A stretch of DNA of 64,000 nt from Polyangiaceae bacterium (GCA_015075635.1 JABTUA010000001.1:2542001-2606000), one strand, 5' to 3'; shown: positions 8,901 through 18,180, counted from the stretch's first letter. A program made the numbers and translations. Notes: generated from the letters alone by a model not told the origin.

Positions 8901-9338
8901 ATGCTGCGACGACCCCTGATCTCTGCTGCGTTCCTTTTTGGCGCACTCGCGCTCTCTGCCACCTCCGCGAGCGCCGACGTCCCGCCCCCCGATCAGTGCA
9001 ACACCGCCGGTGATGCCTGCAACACGGCGCCGCCGGACTACAAGTCCCCGGGCACCTGCACCGCGAAGAAGTGCCAGAAGGCCCTGCCCGACGGTAGCGT
9101 CGAATACGACTGCAACCTGTGTGTCCCGAGCGGCAGCGCGGGCGCCGGCGGCGGCGCGGGCGCCGGCGGTGGCAGCGCGACCGGCGGCAGCACTGCGACC
9201 GGTGGCACCAAGTCCAGCAGCTCGAGCGACGACGGCGGCTGCTCCATCGGCGCCCCCTCCGCCGAGCGCACCTCGCTCCTGATCGCGCTCGGGCTCGGCC
9301 TCGCCGGGCTCGGCGCGCTTCGCCGCCGCCGGCCGTGA
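8901..9338 (+). CDS. Small secreted protein with MYXO-CTERM-like sorting tail
   Basis: The 145-residue product has an N-terminal Sec signal peptide (cleavage near SASADV). A Cys-rich middle follows (CNTAGDACNT, CTAKKC, CNLC), then a Gly/Ala/Thr/Ser linker. The tail has a single cysteine (GGCSIGAP), a hydrophobic helix and a terminal RRRR cluster. This Cys-helix-Arg layout is the MYXO-CTERM sorting signal, which is known to be processed by a rhomboid-like myxosortase in Myxococcota and surface-anchored via the cysteine. The stop overlaps the GTG start of the next gene (GTGA). Confidence 0.8.
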   Translation: MLRRPLISAAFLFGALALSATSASADVPPPDQCNTAGDACNTAPPDYKSPGTCTAKKCQKALPDGSVEYDCNLCVPSGSAGAGGGAGAGGGSATGGSTATGGTKSSSSSDDGGCSIGAPSAERTSLLIALGLGLAGLGALRRRRP

Positions 9339-10426
9339 CGACGCTCGTCGAGCGCGCGGTCTCTCCTCTCGACTGGGTGCGGAGCGCCCTGTACCGGGTC
9401 GCGCTCGGCATCCGCCCGCTGGCGGCGCTGATCACGCTGCGCGATCGGCGCGTGGCGCTGACCGCGAGCTTGCACGCCATCGTGGCTTTCGTGCTCACGG
9501 TGACGGTGCCGACCCTGCTCCTGGCGCTCGGCCCCATCTTCCTTGGCGTCGCTCACGTGGCGGCCGATCTGCGCTACCTCGTGCTCAGGCGCGGGCTCGG
9601 CAGGGTCTGGCTCGCGGTCATCGCCGTCGCCTGCGGCGTCATCGTGCTGCTCCGCAGCGCCCAAGAGCTGGGCGCCGATCCGGTGGGCGTGGCGCGCGTG
9701 GAGTTCGCCGTGGTCACGGTGTGGATGGGCGCAGCGCTCGTGGCGGGCGCGGCCCTGTCCCGGCGCTACGGCCGCGCCGCCGGCGGATTTCTGCTGGTGG
9801 GCGCCTTCGGTCTGTACGCGCAGGCCGAGCCCTACGCCGTGCGCATCGCCTTCACCCACCTCCACAACCTGGTCGCCCTCGGGCTCTGGCTCTACCTGTT
9901 CCGCGGGCGCCTGCGCTCGTCGTTGGTGCCGCTCGCGCTGATCGTCGGCCTCTCGCTGATCCTTCTCAGCGGGCGCACCTACTTCTGGACCGAGAAGCTC
10001 GGCACGGTGCAGCTCCTGGGCTTGCACGTGCTGGCGGCCTCCGACTGGCTGGCGCCCGGCTTGCCCTTCTACGAGGCCGCGGGCCTCACGCTGAGCTTCG
10101 CCTTCCTGCAGTCGGTGCACTACTCGACCTGGCTCCTGGTGGTGCCCCAAGAGGACGTACGCGGTCAGGGCACGGTGACCTGGCGCATGGCCGCGCGCTC
10201 CATGCTGCGCGAGTTCGGGCGGATCGGCTTCGCGCTGCTGCTGCTCTCCGCCTTGGGCGTGCTGGTCGCGGCTTGCTTCAACGTGCACAGGACGCGCAAC
10301 CTGTACCTGTCTCTCGCCATGTTCCACGGCTACCTGGAGCTGGCACTGGCCGCCTACTTCTTCGCCCGCGGCGGCATGAACCCTGCTGCCGCGCTCACGC
10401 CTTCAGCCGCCGTCGCGGCACGTTGA
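9335..10426 (+). CDS. Polytopic integral membrane protein of unknown function
   Basis: The GTG start at 9335 overlaps the previous stop in a GTGA tetranucleotide, implying translational coupling. The 363-residue protein has about eight to ten hydrophobic helices. It contains conserved-looking polar residues in membrane context: HVAADLRYLVLRR, FTHLHNLVALGLWLY and QSVHYSTWLLVVPQE. The histidine-containing helices suggest a membrane enzyme or heme/metal protein, but I do not recognise the family. The 3' end overlaps the convergent PDZ-protein gene by 32 bp. Confidence 0.75.
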   Translation: MTTLVERAVSPLDWVRSALYRVALGIRPLAALITLRDRRVALTASLHAIVAFVLTVTVPTLLLALGPIFLGVAHVAADLRYLVLRRGLGRVWLAVIAVACGVIVLLRSAQELGADPVGVARVEFAVVTVWMGAALVAGAALSRRYGRAAGGFLLVGAFGLYAQAEPYAVRIAFTHLHNLVALGLWLYLFRGRLRSSLVPLALIVGLSLILLSGRTYFWTEKLGTVQLLGLHVLAASDWLAPGLPFYEAAGLTLSFAFLQSVHYSTWLLVVPQEDVRGQGTVTWRMAARSMLREFGRIGFALLLLSALGVLVAACFNVHRTRNLYLSLAMFHGYLELALAAYFFARGGMNPAAALTPSAAVAAR

Positions 10427-12293
10427 TCAGCTCCAGCGCTCCGGCGTCGGCGCGCCGCACCAGGAGCGAGACGGTGCTGCCCTCCGGGCCGCGGATGGCG
10501 TTGATGGTGCCCTCGAAGCCCAGGCTCACCACGCTCTGCCCGTCCACGGCGAGGATGGCGTCGCCGCTCTTCAGGCCCACTTCGGCGGCGCCGCCGCCCT
10601 CGACCACCTTGCCGATCAACATGGCGTCGTCCTTGGCAGCCAAGATGGCGCCGATGCCCGTGAGCTCGATGCGCGGCTCTTCGCCCGGCTCGGTCGGGGT
10701 GAGCTCGATCTCCAGCGGGCCCAGCGCCTCGCTGGCCTTCACGACGATGCCACCGACGACCCGCGCGTGGTGCTTCGACGCGGCGGCGAACACCGAGCGC
10801 TGCCCGGGCGCGAGCCCTTCGAGCTCGAAGCGCCCGCTCGCGTCGGTCACCGCCACGGCGAAGAGCTGCACCGAGCCCTCCCCACCCCCTTGCCGCCCTT
10901 CGAGCGACACCTTGGCCGCCTCGAGCGCCTGCTTGCTCTTCGCATCGCGGACCACTCCGCGGAGCGTCGCGCCGCGGCTCAAGCTGGCGTCGGCCCGGGT
11001 GTCGCCGGCGACCTCGATCTCGCGCTCGGCGAGCGGCGCGTAGCCCTTTGCGGCGACCAGCATCAGGTACTTGCCGGGGCGCAGGTGCTCGATCGAGTAA
11101 CGGCCCTCCGCGTCGAACACCGTCACCGCGCGCGCGGTGTCCAGCGCCAGGGGTCCCCGCCGCTGCGACAAGATCACGCTGAACGCCGGCACCGCCGCGC
11201 CGCTGGCGGCGTCGCTGACCTTGCCGGAGAGCGTCGCCCCGCGGGTCAGGACCAACGTCACGTCGGCCGCGCCCGCGCTCACGCCCCGCAAGACGGCGGG
11301 CGCGCTCGTGCCGTCACTCGCCAAGAGTGAATAGGCACCAGGGGCGAGCCCGTCGAGCAGGAACTCTCCCCCCTCCCCGCTCCGCGTTCGCGCCGGCGGC
11401 GCCGCCACCTCGGCGGCGGGATTCGCGGCGTCGATGCGAGCGACGACGGGGACGTCCACCCGCGGCGTCCCTTCTTCGTCCACCACGCGCCCGCGGATCG
11501 CCTGACCCTGCTCGGCGCGCTTCTCCGTCAGCCGAATTCGTATTCGGTGGCTGATCTGGGCCGACGCATCCAGCCGCGCGCGCCCGGGCCCGAAGCCGTC
11601 GTGGCGCGCTTCGAGCAGCGCGCCGTCGGGCGCGCGAAATGAGAACGCACCCTGGGCGTCGGCGACGTGATCCGCCTGGAAGCTCTCGCCCCCGAGCTCG
11701 AGCTCGTCGCCGCCGACGACGCGGACCCGAGCGCCAGGAGCCGGCTGATCCTTGGGATCCACGACCAGCCCGCGGTACTCGACGGCCGGGTCGAGGCGCA
11801 GCGTGACGCCCGAGATCCCCGAGCCGGCCTTGGCCATCAGCGTGACCGGGCTCGTGCCGAGCTCCGCGGAGAGCGGGAAGAAGCCCTCGGCGGTGACCAG
11901 CGCGATCTCGTGGCCACCCTCCCGCTCGGGTTGAAACTCGAAGCCTCCGTCCGCGCCGCTCTTCACGGCGCGGGCTCCGTCGGGTCCGACGAAGGTGAGC
12001 TCCGCCCCAGCCACCGGCTGCTGGTTCCCCGAGGAGATGACCCGTCCCGAGAAGGCGCCGAGCCGCGAGTCCTCGCCGCTCTCGACCACGGCGTCACTCA
12101 GATGAATGCCGCGGAATCCGCCCCAGCTCCCGCGCGGCCTGGGCCGAGCCGGGCCAGCCGTTGCCGCGGGCGACGACGACACGCCCGGCTCGCTCCCGCT
12201 CGGCGCGCGCAGGCCGAAGCGCAGCGTCACCCAGAACGCGAGCGCGAGCACGGCGAGGGCCGCGACCACCCAGCGCGGGTTCGCTCTCGACAT
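10395..12293 (-). CDS. Carboxypeptidase-regulatory-repeat protein with C-terminal PDZ domain
   Basis: A single N-terminal membrane helix (residues ~9-27) anchors this 632-residue protein. It is followed by a Ser/Ala/Pro linker and about five carboxypeptidase-regulatory-like beta-sandwich repeats. Their hallmarks are visible repeatedly: GxVxDxxxxPxxGAxV, then SGxDGxFxFxxLxPGxYxLxA. The last ~90 residues form a PDZ domain (GIGAIL, GLKSGDAILAVDGQSV, IRGPEGSTVSLLVRR). PDZ domains of this kind act in peptide-tail recognition, for example in secretion or proteolysis assemblies. A TAGCGT hexamer lies 6 nt before the ATG. Confidence 0.82.
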   Translation of the reverse strand: MSRANPRWVVAALAVLALAFWVTLRFGLRAPSGSEPGVSSSPAATAGPARPRPRGSWGGFRGIHLSDAVVESGEDSRLGAFSGRVISSGNQQPVAGAELTFVGPDGARAVKSGADGGFEFQPEREGGHEIALVTAEGFFPLSAELGTSPVTLMAKAGSGISGVTLRLDPAVEYRGLVVDPKDQPAPGARVRVVGGDELELGGESFQADHVADAQGAFSFRAPDGALLEARHDGFGPGRARLDASAQISHRIRIRLTEKRAEQGQAIRGRVVDEEGTPRVDVPVVARIDAANPAAEVAAPPARTRSGEGGEFLLDGLAPGAYSLLASDGTSAPAVLRGVSAGAADVTLVLTRGATLSGKVSDAASGAAVPAFSVILSQRRGPLALDTARAVTVFDAEGRYSIEHLRPGKYLMLVAAKGYAPLAEREIEVAGDTRADASLSRGATLRGVVRDAKSKQALEAAKVSLEGRQGGGEGSVQLFAVAVTDASGRFELEGLAPGQRSVFAAASKHHARVVGGIVVKASEALGPLEIELTPTEPGEEPRIELTGIGAILAAKDDAMLIGKVVEGGGAAEVGLKSGDAILAVDGQSVVSLGFEGTINAIRGPEGSTVSLLVRRADAGALELINVPRRRLKA

Positions 12294-12325
12294 GGCGGCA
12301 CGCTACGTCGCCGCCGCGACCGTGG

Positions 12326-13228
12326 CTAGGGCTTGGCGGCGTCCTGACAGCAGCGGAACCCCACCTCGTAGCCGAGGTAGCTCTCGCCGTGGCTCATGGT
12401 GATGGCGCGGCACCGGTTGCGGACCGGCCCCCACCAACCGCCCTTGATGCCGGAGCGGCGCGGCGCGTCCTTCCAGGGCTGGCTGACCCACTCGTTGGCG
12501 TTGCCGTTCAGGTCGTAGACGCCGAACGGCGACACACACTCCGGGTGCGAGCCGATGGGCTCGCGCCCGTCCACCCGCTTGAACTCCGCGGCGCAGCTCG
12601 CGTTGGCCAGGCACTGCTCGTAGGGCAGAAGGTGCTTCTGCGGCGTCTGGTAAGGCTTGTCGATGTTGCACTTCTTCGCGTCACGCTCGTGGCCGTAGGT
12701 GTACGGCAGCATCGCCTCGCCCTCGCAGGCGAAGGTGAACTCGCTCTCCGTGCAGAGGCGCTTGCCGTGCGACTGGCAGATGCGCTCCGCGTCGGTCCAG
12801 CTCACCAGAGTCATCGGCAACTCGCCGACCTTGTTCGGGTACTCGTAGCGATCCATGCAGAAGCGCATCTTGCGCGGCTCCGGCGCGGTGCTCACGCACT
12901 TGGAGGCATCGAAGCGGGCGCAGCGGTTCTCGTCGGCGCCGCCGTCGTTCGCGCTCAGCTGCTCGAGGCAGGGCTGCGCCACGGCGCGGCAGTGATCGCC
13001 CGCGACCAGCGCCATGTCCTCCGGGCAGGCCGGCGCCTCGGGCTTCTTCTCGGGCGCCACCGCGGGCTTGGGCGCGGGCCGCTCGGTCGCGGGCTTCTTC
13101 ACCACCTTCTTGCGCGGCTTCGGCGCCACGGCCTGGGTCTTCGCGGCTGGCGGGGGGCTGCCGTCGTCGCTGGCGGCGCAGCCGGCGAGCAGACCCAGGG
13201 CGAGCGGCGGCATCAGGCGGCGAAGCAT
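12326..13228 (-). CDS. Formylglycine-generating-enzyme-like (SUMF1 fold) lipoprotein
   Basis: A 300-residue lipoprotein with signal peptide and lipobox LLAGC. A Lys/Pro/Ala linker is followed by the FGE-sulfatase fold from about residue 70: FCMDRYEYPN, VSWTDAERICQSHGKRLCTESEF, GVYDLNGNANEWVS and, at the end, GFRCC. Extra cysteines suggest disulfides. True formylglycine-generating enzymes need a specific active-site Cys pair near the C-terminus, which I cannot confirm here. Many myxobacterial members are non-enzymatic surface proteins linked to Ser/Thr kinases. The ATG at 13228 has TAGGGT 8 nt upstream. Confidence 0.82.
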   Translation of the reverse strand: MLRRLMPPLALGLLAGCAASDDGSPPPAAKTQAVAPKPRKKVVKKPATERPAPKPAVAPEKKPEAPACPEDMALVAGDHCRAVAQPCLEQLSANDGGADENRCARFDASKCVSTAPEPRKMRFCMDRYEYPNKVGELPMTLVSWTDAERICQSHGKRLCTESEFTFACEGEAMLPYTYGHERDAKKCNIDKPYQTPQKHLLPYEQCLANASCAAEFKRVDGREPIGSHPECVSPFGVYDLNGNANEWVSQPWKDAPRRSGIKGGWWGPVRNRCRAITMSHGESYLGYEVGFRCCQDAAKP

Positions 13229-13342
13229 CGCCGCCGACCCTACCCAGACCTGGGACTCCGGCCGAGTTTTTGGCCCTCCGCGTTCCAGCCCGCTAGACGC
13301 CGGAAATCGCGGCGGAGGTGCGCCCGCGCTAGGCTCGGCCGC

Positions 13343-14698
13343 GTGGCGCGCCGACCCTTCGCCTGGGCCCTGCTGATCGCGAGCTGCAACGCGCCGCCGC
13401 CGTCGCCGAGCGCGCCTCCGGCCCCCGCCCCGAGCGCTTCCGCGTCCGCGCCCAGCGCGAGCGCGAGCGCGACGCCGCCCAAAGCGCCGGTACCGGCGAA
13501 GCCCAAGCAACTCGACGAGGACGGCAACGACGAGGTCGCGGCCCCTGCTCTGACGCTGCCCGAGCGCCCCCGCTTGACCAAGGTCGGCCGTCACTGGTCC
13601 GCGCTCCAGCGCATCTGCGACTTCGCGGTCCGAGATGGCGTGTTGTTCATGGCGCACGCCACCTCGCCGCTCGGCTACACCGGCGCCACGATCACGCGTT
13701 ACGACCCGAAGCAGAAGGAGCCCTTCGCGCTGGTCTTCGACTGGAACCGTCCCGGCGAGCCGGAGCAGGGTGGAGCCGGCGGTCAGGGTTTCTTGCGCAT
13801 CCGCGACATCGAGGGGCGCTTCTACGTGCCCGACGCCGATCCGCCCTACCTGGGCCTGGGCGTCGCCTTCGGTGTCGAAGGCTACGTGTTCACCAGCAGC
13901 GCCAGCGGCCGCTTCGAGCCCGTCGGCCGGCCCGGTCATCGCCCGCCCCGCGCCCCGAGCGCCGAGCGCGGCGGCAGCATCCTCCTGCCCGGGGCCATCC
14001 ATGTGTTCGACGTGATCCGCTTCCGCGGCAAGCGCTACGCCTCGAGCGGCGCCGTCGTCCCCCCGAAGGCCACCGCGTCGCGCTCGCCCGGCGTGCTCTT
14101 CGTCGAAGGCGACAAGCCCGATCGCTGGGACGTCGCCTACAGTTACGACGGCGCTCGCGGCGAGGCGGCGGTGCGCCTCGGCTACATGACTCGGTTCAAG
14201 GATCGCCTCTACGTCGCGGTGAGCCCGCTCTACGGCATCGATCGCCACGACTACGTCGTGCTCTCGCCGCCGAAGGACGCCACCGCCCTCGCTCCGGAGC
14301 ACGCGCGCGCCGTTCAGGTCACCGACTCCGGCGGCGCTCACACCGTGCGCTGGTTCGCCGACCGCGAGCGCCTCTACTGGATCACCGTGGGAGGCGACGG
14401 CGGCGAGCTCCGCGTCACCGAGGACGGCGACCAGTGGACCCGCGTCGCATTGCCTGCGGATGCCGGTGCGCCGACGGACCTGCTCCGCGTCGGCGAGCGC
14501 CTGCTCGTCATGGCCGAGCGCGCGCTGCTCGAGCTGGGCGCGAACGGCCCGCTCGTTCTCGCCCGGGTCGAGGACAAAAAGTCCCCCTTCGCCCTGAACG
14601 ACGCCTACTGCGCGGCTCCCCTCACGGCCTTCGAAGGCCGCGTTTTCGTGGGCGATCAAAGGCGCGGCGCGCTCTGGACCCTGGAGGCGAGCCCTTGA
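13343..14698 (+). CDS. Lipoprotein with predicted beta-propeller-like repeats
   Basis: The GTG at 13343 starts a type II signal peptide (ALLIASC lipobox); TAGGCT lies 7 nt upstream. A Pro/Ala/Ser linker to about residue 55 precedes a 390-residue domain. That domain has recurrent blade-like elements: hydrophobic strand, Arg/Asp-rich turn, then repeats such as FRGKRYASSG, RFKDRLYVAVSPLYG, DRERLYWITVGGDG and GERLLVMAERALLELG. This resembles a six- or seven-bladed propeller, but no enzymatic motif is recognised. It is the last host gene before the tRNA insertion site. Confidence 0.75.
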   Translation: MARRPFAWALLIASCNAPPPSPSAPPAPAPSASASAPSASASATPPKAPVPAKPKQLDEDGNDEVAAPALTLPERPRLTKVGRHWSALQRICDFAVRDGVLFMAHATSPLGYTGATITRYDPKQKEPFALVFDWNRPGEPEQGGAGGQGFLRIRDIEGRFYVPDADPPYLGLGVAFGVEGYVFTSSASGRFEPVGRPGHRPPRAPSAERGGSILLPGAIHVFDVIRFRGKRYASSGAVVPPKATASRSPGVLFVEGDKPDRWDVAYSYDGARGEAAVRLGYMTRFKDRLYVAVSPLYGIDRHDYVVLSPPKDATALAPEHARAVQVTDSGGAHTVRWFADRERLYWITVGGDGGELRVTEDGDQWTRVALPADAGAPTDLLRVGERLLVMAERALLELGANGPLVLARVEDKKSPFALNDAYCAAPLTAFEGRVFVGDQRRGALWTLEASP

Positions 14699-14716
14699 GC
14701 AGCCCGAAGAGTTTTG

Positions 14717-16420
14717 CTAGATGAGGCGGCCCTGCCGGTCCCCATCGTCTAGCCCGGCCCAGGACACGGCCCTTTCAAGGCTGTAACACGGGTTCGAATC
14801 CCGTTGGGGACGCCATCCGTCAACTCCGCGCATTTTCGCAAGCACGTCGAAGGGCTTTCTGAAATCAAAACGCACGGTTGTCCCATCGAGGCGCGGGTTA
14901 CAAACCAGCCGTTCCAGAAAATCGCGCTGCTCCGCAGGCGAACGAGCTTCGAGCAACGATCTCGCACTCTTGGCGAGTTCCAAAACGCTCTCGGCCGTTT
15001 CGAGGTAGCTGGCGTCGATCTCGCCGTCCGCGTCACGGAGCTTCTCGAACCGATCCTGCTTGTCCGAGCGAAGGCGTGCGAGCTGCCGGTCGTAGGTGTC
15101 GCGGTCGATCTCGCCGCTGTCGAACCGATCGAAGAGCCGGTCTTCCCTCTCTTCGAGCGACCGGATCTCGGCACGGTAGACCTCCGCTGACTTCGCCTTC
15201 GCGGCCATCGCCGCTCTGTGCGTCTCGTTCAGCGCGCGCGCCACGGTCTCGGCAAACTCGGTCGTGACCTGGATGGCGTCCGCAGCGCTCACGAGCTGGT
15301 CGAGGATCTGCTGTTCGCGGACGTTCACCTGCGACTCGCCTCTGCCACGGTGCACGCGCCGGCCGTCCGCGCAGCGGTAGTAGGGATACACGACCCCATT
15401 CGGCTTGGACTTCGGCGCATACGTGATCTTGCAAGAGCACGCCGGCTCCGCGCATGTGAGCGAGAGCGGGCCCTGAGCGAAGAGCCCATCGTGCCGGAGC
15501 TTCCGGTACAGCGTGCGCTCCCCGAACGACGCCCTCAGGCGCTCCCACTCCTCGGCAGTGAAGATCGGCTCGTGCTTTGCTTCGTACCAATTGCCGCGCC
15601 AGACGAACTGGCTCCTGAAGCCGTCGTGCGGGTTCGGGATCGCAGCGTAGAAAGCGTTCTTGAGATGCGCGTCGATGATCGAGCAGTGGTACCTCGGGAT
15701 CAGGCGCGCCGGCACGAGCCCCTCTTCGAGACACATCTCCCGGATGCGGGTGAGGCTGAAGCCGCGAAGGTGCAGCTCCATCTCCCGGCGCAGGAGGCGG
15801 CGACCCTCGGGCGTGGGCCCCATCACGGTGCTGCCGCGCCGCTTGGGACGACCGTCCTCGTCCAGCACCGGCTGCTGCCAGTAGAACCACGGCGGCTTGC
15901 TCGGATACCAGCCGTTGCGACACCGCTGCTCCATCCCGTCGATCGTCTTTCGCCGCCGGAGCCGGTTGTCCTGCTTCGCCTGCGCGACGTTGATGTCGAA
16001 CATGAAGAACTCGGAGTCGTCGCTCTGCGAATGAAGCACGGTACGGCCGGCCGCGATGTGGAGCGTGATCTCGTCGTCGCGGATCATCTCCTCCAGCAGC
16101 TCTGCGTCGGTGAAGTTTCGCGTGATGCGATCCCAGAAGGAGAACACCAGGTGCTTGATGTTCTGCTTCCGAGCTTCGGCGATGGCCGCGTGGAACTCGG
16201 CCCTCAGCGCGGACTTCTTGGCGCTCTCCTGAAACGGCCTCGCCGCCACGACCTCCAAGCTGACATCCTGCGCGTAGTCAGTCGCCGCCTTCTCCTGCGC
16301 ATCGAGGGACACACCGTCCTTCTGCTTCTTGTCGCTGATGCGGCAGATGAGCATTGCGCGGCGGTTCTTGGTGTCCCACCAAGGCGGCTTCGACTCGTTG
16401 TGCCGGTGGCCCGTCATCAT
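14717..16420 (-). CDS. Large serine recombinase (site-specific integrase)
   Basis: This 567-residue protein has a resolvase N-terminal domain with CRISDKKQKDGVSLDAQ (catalytic S29) and the helix FSFWDRITRN (R98, R101). It continues with the recombinase DNA-binding domain, a zinc ribbon at about 320-355 (CAEPACSC with a late YYRC), and a Glu/Arg coiled coil (~400-460) typical of large serine integrases. Residues from W536 onward are encoded by the antisense of tRNA-Glu, so the present C-terminus exists only in the integrated form. The ATG lies in an ATGA overlap with the small gene upstream. It should catalyse integration and excision. Confidence 0.93.
   Translation of the reverse strand: MMTGHRHNESKPPWWDTKNRRAMLICRISDKKQKDGVSLDAQEKAATDYAQDVSLEVVAARPFQESAKKSALRAEFHAAIAEARKQNIKHLVFSFWDRITRNFTDAELLEEMIRDDEITLHIAAGRTVLHSQSDDSEFFMFDINVAQAKQDNRLRRRKTIDGMEQRCRNGWYPSKPPWFYWQQPVLDEDGRPKRRGSTVMGPTPEGRRLLRREMELHLRGFSLTRIREMCLEEGLVPARLIPRYHCSIIDAHLKNAFYAAIPNPHDGFRSQFVWRGNWYEAKHEPIFTAEEWERLRASFGERTLYRKLRHDGLFAQGPLSLTCAEPACSCKITYAPKSKPNGVVYPYYRCADGRRVHRGRGESQVNVREQQILDQLVSAADAIQVTTEFAETVARALNETHRAAMAAKAKSAEVYRAEIRSLEEREDRLFDRFDSGEIDRDTYDRQLARLRSDKQDRFEKLRDADGEIDASYLETAESVLELAKSARSLLEARSPAEQRDFLERLVCNPRLDGTTVRFDFRKPFDVLAKMRGVDGWRPQRDSNPCYSLERAVSWAGLDDGDRQGRLI
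14738..14815 (+). tRNA. tRNA-Glu (UUC), attachment site of the mobile element
   Basis: The cloverleaf can be read directly. The acceptor stem is GTCCCCA / TGGGGAC with encoded CCA. The anticodon stem is CGGCC / GGCTG around the loop CTTTCAA, giving anticodon TTC for Glu. The T stem is ACGGG / CCCGT around TTCGAAT. A serine recombinase gene abuts and overlaps it antisense, and sequence character changes immediately 3' of the CCA, so this is the likely left attachment site of the element. The tRNA sequence is intact, meaning integration restored the 3' end. Confidence 0.93.
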
Positions 16421-16602
16421 CGTCGCCCCTCGTCACGCCAGGCGCGGAGGATGCCGAAGACCTCCACGACGGCCTTCATGTCGTCGATGGACAAAGCGAC
16501 CCGCGATCCGTTGGTGTTGGCAGCGCGGTGCAGCTTCAGCCGGACGTGGCTGAAGCCGTACGGCGTCGGCCTCATCTCCAGCAGCGCCGCTCCACGTGGC
16601 AT
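16417..16602 (-). CDS. Small protein coupled to the integrase
   Basis: The 61-residue product (ATG at 16602; a longer start at 16695 is possible) ends in an ATGA overlap with the integrase start, so the two are probably translationally coupled. It is rich in Arg, Ala and aliphatic residues (FSHVRLKLHRAAN, SIDDMKAVVEVFGILRAW). The position and size would suit a recombination-direction or regulatory factor, but there is no recognised motif. The SD for this start is weak. Confidence 0.5.
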   Translation of the reverse strand: MPRGAALLEMRPTPYGFSHVRLKLHRAANTNGSRVALSIDDMKAVVEVFGILRAWRDEGRR

Positions 16603-17297
16603 CCGGGATCGTCTGCCCTCAGTGGGCGCACGTGTCAAGCAAACGCGAGCAGAAAATTCTCGTCGCCCGACCGTCGCGTCGCCCTGTGGTTCCATGACCG
16701 TTCCTGGTGGTCGCGCACGGGCGTCCGGAACGAAAACCGGAACCGATCATCACCGGCGACGGGGTTGGCGAGCATGACGCGGCGTTCCATGAAGAGCGTC
16801 GCCAAAGAGGCCGACGATCGCTGGAAGGGCATGTTTCGTCCCGGATTGGCCACCCATCCCTCCCAAACGCGAGTTCGAAACGTCGCTCTGAAAATGTCGC
16901 CGTTGCGATGAGCTTCGGCTCGATTCGGCAACGACGCGTGCGACAGGAAAGTCGATCGGACATCGAGAGCGACGGAGTAATAGCGGTTCGACGCGCGACA
17001 CGAAAAATGATCCTGGTGATCCAAAATCCGGAATTCGAAAGCGCGCGTTACGATGAGCCCGAGTAGCAACTCGGCGATCATTTCCTGGCGGCGCTAGCGC
17101 GAACGCGACGAGCGCTGACCGAGACGAGCGCGACGAAGATCTGCCGGCCAATGCGCCGAGCGACGTTGCACCGCTGCACTCGATGACTATCTTGATCCGA
17201 GCGGCGCGGGCATAGCAGTCCCGCGTCTGCCATCCGCCGGTAGATCAGCCCGGCGGGGAAAGAGAGGTCATGCAGGGGACAAGGAAGAGAGGCAATC
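16603..17297. other. Long intergenic region between integrase operon and first cargo gene
   Basis: About 700 bp without a convincing gene. Frames on both strands are open in parts but have no family signature and no consistent start or SD. The region holds a motif GGAACGAAAACCGGAACC at 16731-16748 that resembles sequences near 58.28 kb and 63.60 kb, and probably the promoters for the integrase pair and for the gene at 17298. Base composition is less G/C-rich than in the flanking host DNA. Confidence 0.4.
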
Positions 17298-18134
17298 GTG
17301 ACCATCAACACCAGCAAGAAGTACGACCGGGAAGCACACCAACCGAAGAGCGGTGCGTCAGCAACCAACCCGAGCGCGACCTGCAAGCCGCCGCGTGTCA
17401 TCGTGCCGCCGTCCAAGAGCGGCAAACTCGCAGCCGACGCCAGGAAGCGAGCCTCGCCGCCCGAGGTCGAACGAGACAGGTTCGGCGCGCTCAAGGCCGT
17501 TCCGGGTTGGCTGCGCGTCATCCTGGACGATCTCGACGGTACTGCGTGGAGTACAGGGATCGAGTCAGATCGACGTGGTCGGGGCAGCGCGATCAACGCG
17601 TCGGTGTACTCGTATTCCGACGGGGAAATGTTGGCCGTCGTCCAGGTACGCGAGGCCGTGTTCGATCCGCGTCGGTACACGCGCGTGCGGAAGGACTACT
17701 ACCTGATCGGCCGGAACGAGAATGGTCTAGCGTTCGCCCACCCGATTCCAGAGTTTCGTCGATCGGCGCGGGTCCAGCGTGAACTGACTGCTGGCGTGCG
17801 CATCGCGCTGGCCAAGATCTGGGGATGCGATGAGGACGACCTCAGCGACATTGTACGAAATGGCGACGTTGCGTTCGTCCCGGTGGACCGTCTGCCTTCC
17901 GGCGCGACGCTAGTCGAAAGCGGCGAAGGCATCGTGCGTGAGTCCCATCACCTGGGGGCACTCGGCAACGGCAAGCTCTACCGCGCGGGCGATGACCTGT
18001 ACGCCACCGGACGCGCAAGGCTCGATCACGCCAAGCACCAACATCCGACCGCTCGCGTGCGCGGTGGAGTGTGGCGTGTTGTGGCAGGTGGACGTGGACG
18101 CGTGTGGGGCTTCAGTCGGCCGACCGCTGATTGA
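17298..18134 (+). CDS. Phage/element-associated protein of unknown function
   Basis: The 278-residue protein starts at GTG behind the SD-like stretch AAGGAAGAGAGG. The N-terminal ~60 residues are basic and disordered. The middle has VYSYSDGEMLAVVQVREAVFDPRRY. The last ~95 residues (NGDVAFVPVDRLPSGATLV, then conserved His residues and GGVWRVVAG) resemble a small beta-rich domain found in many mobile-element proteins. No catalytic motif is evident. It precedes the DUF5131-like gene by 46 bp in the same direction and may be cotranscribed. Confidence 0.65.
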   Translation: MTINTSKKYDREAHQPKSGASATNPSATCKPPRVIVPPSKSGKLAADARKRASPPEVERDRFGALKAVPGWLRVILDDLDGTAWSTGIESDRRGRGSAINASVYSYSDGEMLAVVQVREAVFDPRRYTRVRKDYYLIGRNENGLAFAHPIPEFRRSARVQRELTAGVRIALAKIWGCDEDDLSDIVRNGDVAFVPVDRLPSGATLVESGEGIVRESHHLGALGNGKLYRAGDDLYATGRARLDHAKHQHPTARVRGGVWRVVAGGRGRVWGFSRPTAD

Positions 18135-18180
18135 GTGCGACGAATCGGCCACGCCAAGCTAATTCGAGAGGAGCAACGAC

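Noticed and set aside
14749-15174. Minus-strand frame ending in NGIRTRVTALKGPCPGPG
   Set aside because: That ending is a well-known spurious antisense-tRNA translation; the frame overlaps the real integrase in another frame.
16635-17081. 148-residue minus-strand frame in the region beside the integrase
   Set aside because: No SD, no family signature and a composition unlike neighbours; treated as intergenic.
17078-17680. 200-residue minus-strand frame
   Set aside because: Overlaps the supported + gene at 17298 and lacks any motif.
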